A model generated the notes under the pieces. The model was not told the origin of the DNA. It searched no databases and saw only the letters and a list, made by a program, of their open reading frames with translations. DNA of 6,411 bases, from contig JASHVH010000013.1 in assembly GCA_030039575.1 (NCBI GenBank), positions 1-6,411 of the forward strand. Direction: 5' to 3'. Both the position numbers and the translations under genes were made by a program. This stretch comes from Acidimicrobiales bacterium. Its GTDB lineage: Bacteria > Actinomycetota > Acidimicrobiia > Acidimicrobiales > Palsa-688. Shown here piece by piece: positions 4,792 through 6,411 of the stretch; positions within the stretch are counted from its first letter, which is position 1; every line of letters begins with the position of its first letter.

Positions 4792-5967
4792 CTAGCCGAC
4801 CAGCAGGTCATGCCGAGCAGCGCACTCGCGTAGAGCGCTCAGGCCCGGCAGGTCGCCCTTTTCGATGTACTCGAGCGACGCCCCGCCGCCGGTTGAGAGG
4901 TGGTCGACCCTATTGTCCAGTCCGAACCTTTTGAGCGCACTGGCAGTGTCGCCGCCACCAACCACGGTGAACGCGTCCGTCGTCGCCACAGCCCTGGCCA
5001 GGGCTCTCGTACCGGCGGTAAACCGGGAGTCCTCGAACAGGCCCATAGGCCCGTTCCAAAATACGCTGCCGGCGGTGGCGATCTCGTCTGCGAACAGCCT
5101 GGCCGTCTTGTGGCCGATGTCGAGCCCGAGCCACCCGGGCGGTATATCGGCGCCTTCGTAACCGATGTCGCCGCTTTCTCCCTCGCCAGGCTCACCTTCA
5201 GGCGAGAGAGCGAGGATGTCGACGGGCACCAAGATGCGCTTGCCCTGAGCCTCGGCCGTCGCGAACAGGGACCTGCAAGTACCGACGTAATCGCTCTCCA
5301 GCAGGGAGTCACCCGTGCTGTGGCCTCGAGCCGCAAGGAAGGTAAAGCACATGCCACCGCCGACCAGCAGGGTGTCCACCCGGCTTAGCAACGCCTCAAC
5401 TACGCCCAGCTTGTCTGATAACTTGGCCCCGCCGACCACGGCCACAAACGGGCGTTCGGGACGGTACAACAACCGGTCCAGGGCTTCCACCTCTCGAGCC
5501 AGGACGCGTCCTGCCGCCGACGGCAAGAACGCGGGTGGGCCGACGATCGAGGCGTGGGCCCGGTGAGCAGCGCCAAAGGCGTCGTCAACATAGAGATCGT
5601 GGCCGGCTACCAGTGAGCGCACGAAGGAGGGGTCGTTACCTTCCTCTCGGGCGTCGAAACGGAGGTTCTCCAGGAGATCGACGCGCCTTGTGTCGGCTCC
5701 CTGGTCTTCTAGTAGTTCGTACAGCCGGCGACGCACAGGGGCCATCGAGTACCTGGCGTCCGGCCGGCCCTTGGGCCGCCCAAGGTGGCTACAAACGGTC
5801 AGTCTTTCAGCTCCCTCGTGGAGCAACCACACCAGGGTCTCGACGGGCAGGCGAATACGGAGGTCATCAGTAATGACGTCGCCGGCCAAGGGGACGTTGA
5901 AGTCACAGCGGACGAGGGCCCGCTTGCCCTCGACGGGCCTCAGATCTTCCAGTTTAGGTAGTTGCAT
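4792..5967 (-). CDS. pgk: Phosphoglycerate kinase
   Basis: This enzyme transfers the phosphate of 1,3-bisphosphoglycerate to ADP, the first ATP-yielding step of lower glycolysis, in the cytoplasm. The 391-residue product has the whole family signature set. The N-terminal substrate domain carries RCDFNVPL (20-27), SHLGRPKG (60-67), ENLRF (100-104) and AHRAHAS (134-140). The C-terminal nucleotide domain carries VVGGAKLSDKLGV (177-189), GGGMCFTFL (203-211), FWNGPMGLFE (303-312) and the VVGGGDTASA and STGGGASLEYIE segments (335-344, 358-369). The stretch between the RYSMAPV helix and LLENLRF is short compared with the usual bacterial enzyme, which has about 20 more residues there. ATG 5967 is chosen because GGTGA precedes it by 5 bases and it lies 19 bases after gap; an upstream TTG at 6003 would overlap gap. 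No tpi gene follows; the operon seems to end here. Confidence 0.95.
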   Translation of the reverse strand: MQLPKLEDLRPVEGKRALVRCDFNVPLAGDVITDDLRIRLPVETLVWLLHEGAERLTVCSHLGRPKGRPDARYSMAPVRRRLYELLEDQGADTRRVDLLENLRFDAREEGNDPSFVRSLVAGHDLYVDDAFGAAHRAHASIVGPPAFLPSAAGRVLAREVEALDRLLYRPERPFVAVVGGAKLSDKLGVVEALLSRVDTLLVGGGMCFTFLAARGHSTGDSLLESDYVGTCRSLFATAEAQGKRILVPVDILALSPEGEPGEGESGDIGYEGADIPPGWLGLDIGHKTARLFADEIATAGSVFWNGPMGLFEDSRFTAGTRALARAVATTDAFTVVGGGDTASALKRFGLDNRVDHLSTGGGASLEYIEKGDLPGLSALRECAARHDLLVG

Positions 5968-5972
5968 GGTTT

Positions 5973-5977
5973 TCACC
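5973..5977 (-). promoter_or_regulatory. Ribosome binding site for pgk
   Basis: The minus strand reads GGGTGAAAACC then ATG 5967. GGTGA, 5 bases from the ATG, can pair with the TCACC of 16S rRNA. It supports ATG 5967 over GTG 5976, which overlaps the site, and over TTG 6003. Confidence 0.55.
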
Positions 5978-5986
5978 CGCGTTCGG

Positions 5987-6411
<425 letters not shown>

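Overview
The window looks like a high-GC actinobacterial chromosome segment. The flavodoxin, split-barrel flavoprotein and alpha/beta hydrolase belong to families common in Actinobacteria, and a gap-pgk pair is typical there. A PGK with a short stretch before its LLENLRF motif suggests an acidimicrobial-type lineage, but that is only an inference from memory of the family.

Layout, left to right. Positions 1-53 hold the first 17 codons of an unidentified minus-strand gene that runs out of the window. Positions 96-1990 hold a minus-strand pair: an ECF-type sigma factor whose stop codon overlaps, as ATGA, the start of a single-pass membrane protein with an extracytoplasmic beta-propeller. That membrane protein is the obvious candidate regulator of the sigma factor. 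Next come an Asp-nucleophile alpha/beta hydrolase (2135-2986, minus) and a flavodoxin (3119-3691, minus). A long gap of 621 bases (3692-4312) separates the flavodoxin from a divergent plus-strand PPOX-type split-barrel protein (4313-4732). After a shared hairpin, phosphoglycerate kinase (4792-5967, minus) converges on it, preceded in the same operon by the C-terminal 140 residues of glyceraldehyde-3-phosphate dehydrogenase (5987-6411, minus, cut by the window edge).

How the parts may work together. gap and pgk catalyse consecutive steps of lower glycolysis and are 19 bases apart. The flavodoxin and PPOX-type protein are small redox or flavin proteins, a combination often found in actinobacterial hypoxia/dormancy (DosR/DevR) gene sets. 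A palindrome resembling a DosR box lies just upstream of the flavodoxin, at the spacing expected for activation. The sigma/propeller pair looks like a self-contained signalling module, with the propeller outside, one membrane helix and a short cytoplasmic tail. The long divergent gap carries a strong hairpin that neither flanking gene needs as a terminator, so it may hide a small transcript.

No tRNA, rRNA, CRISPR array, insertion sequence or attachment site is visible.
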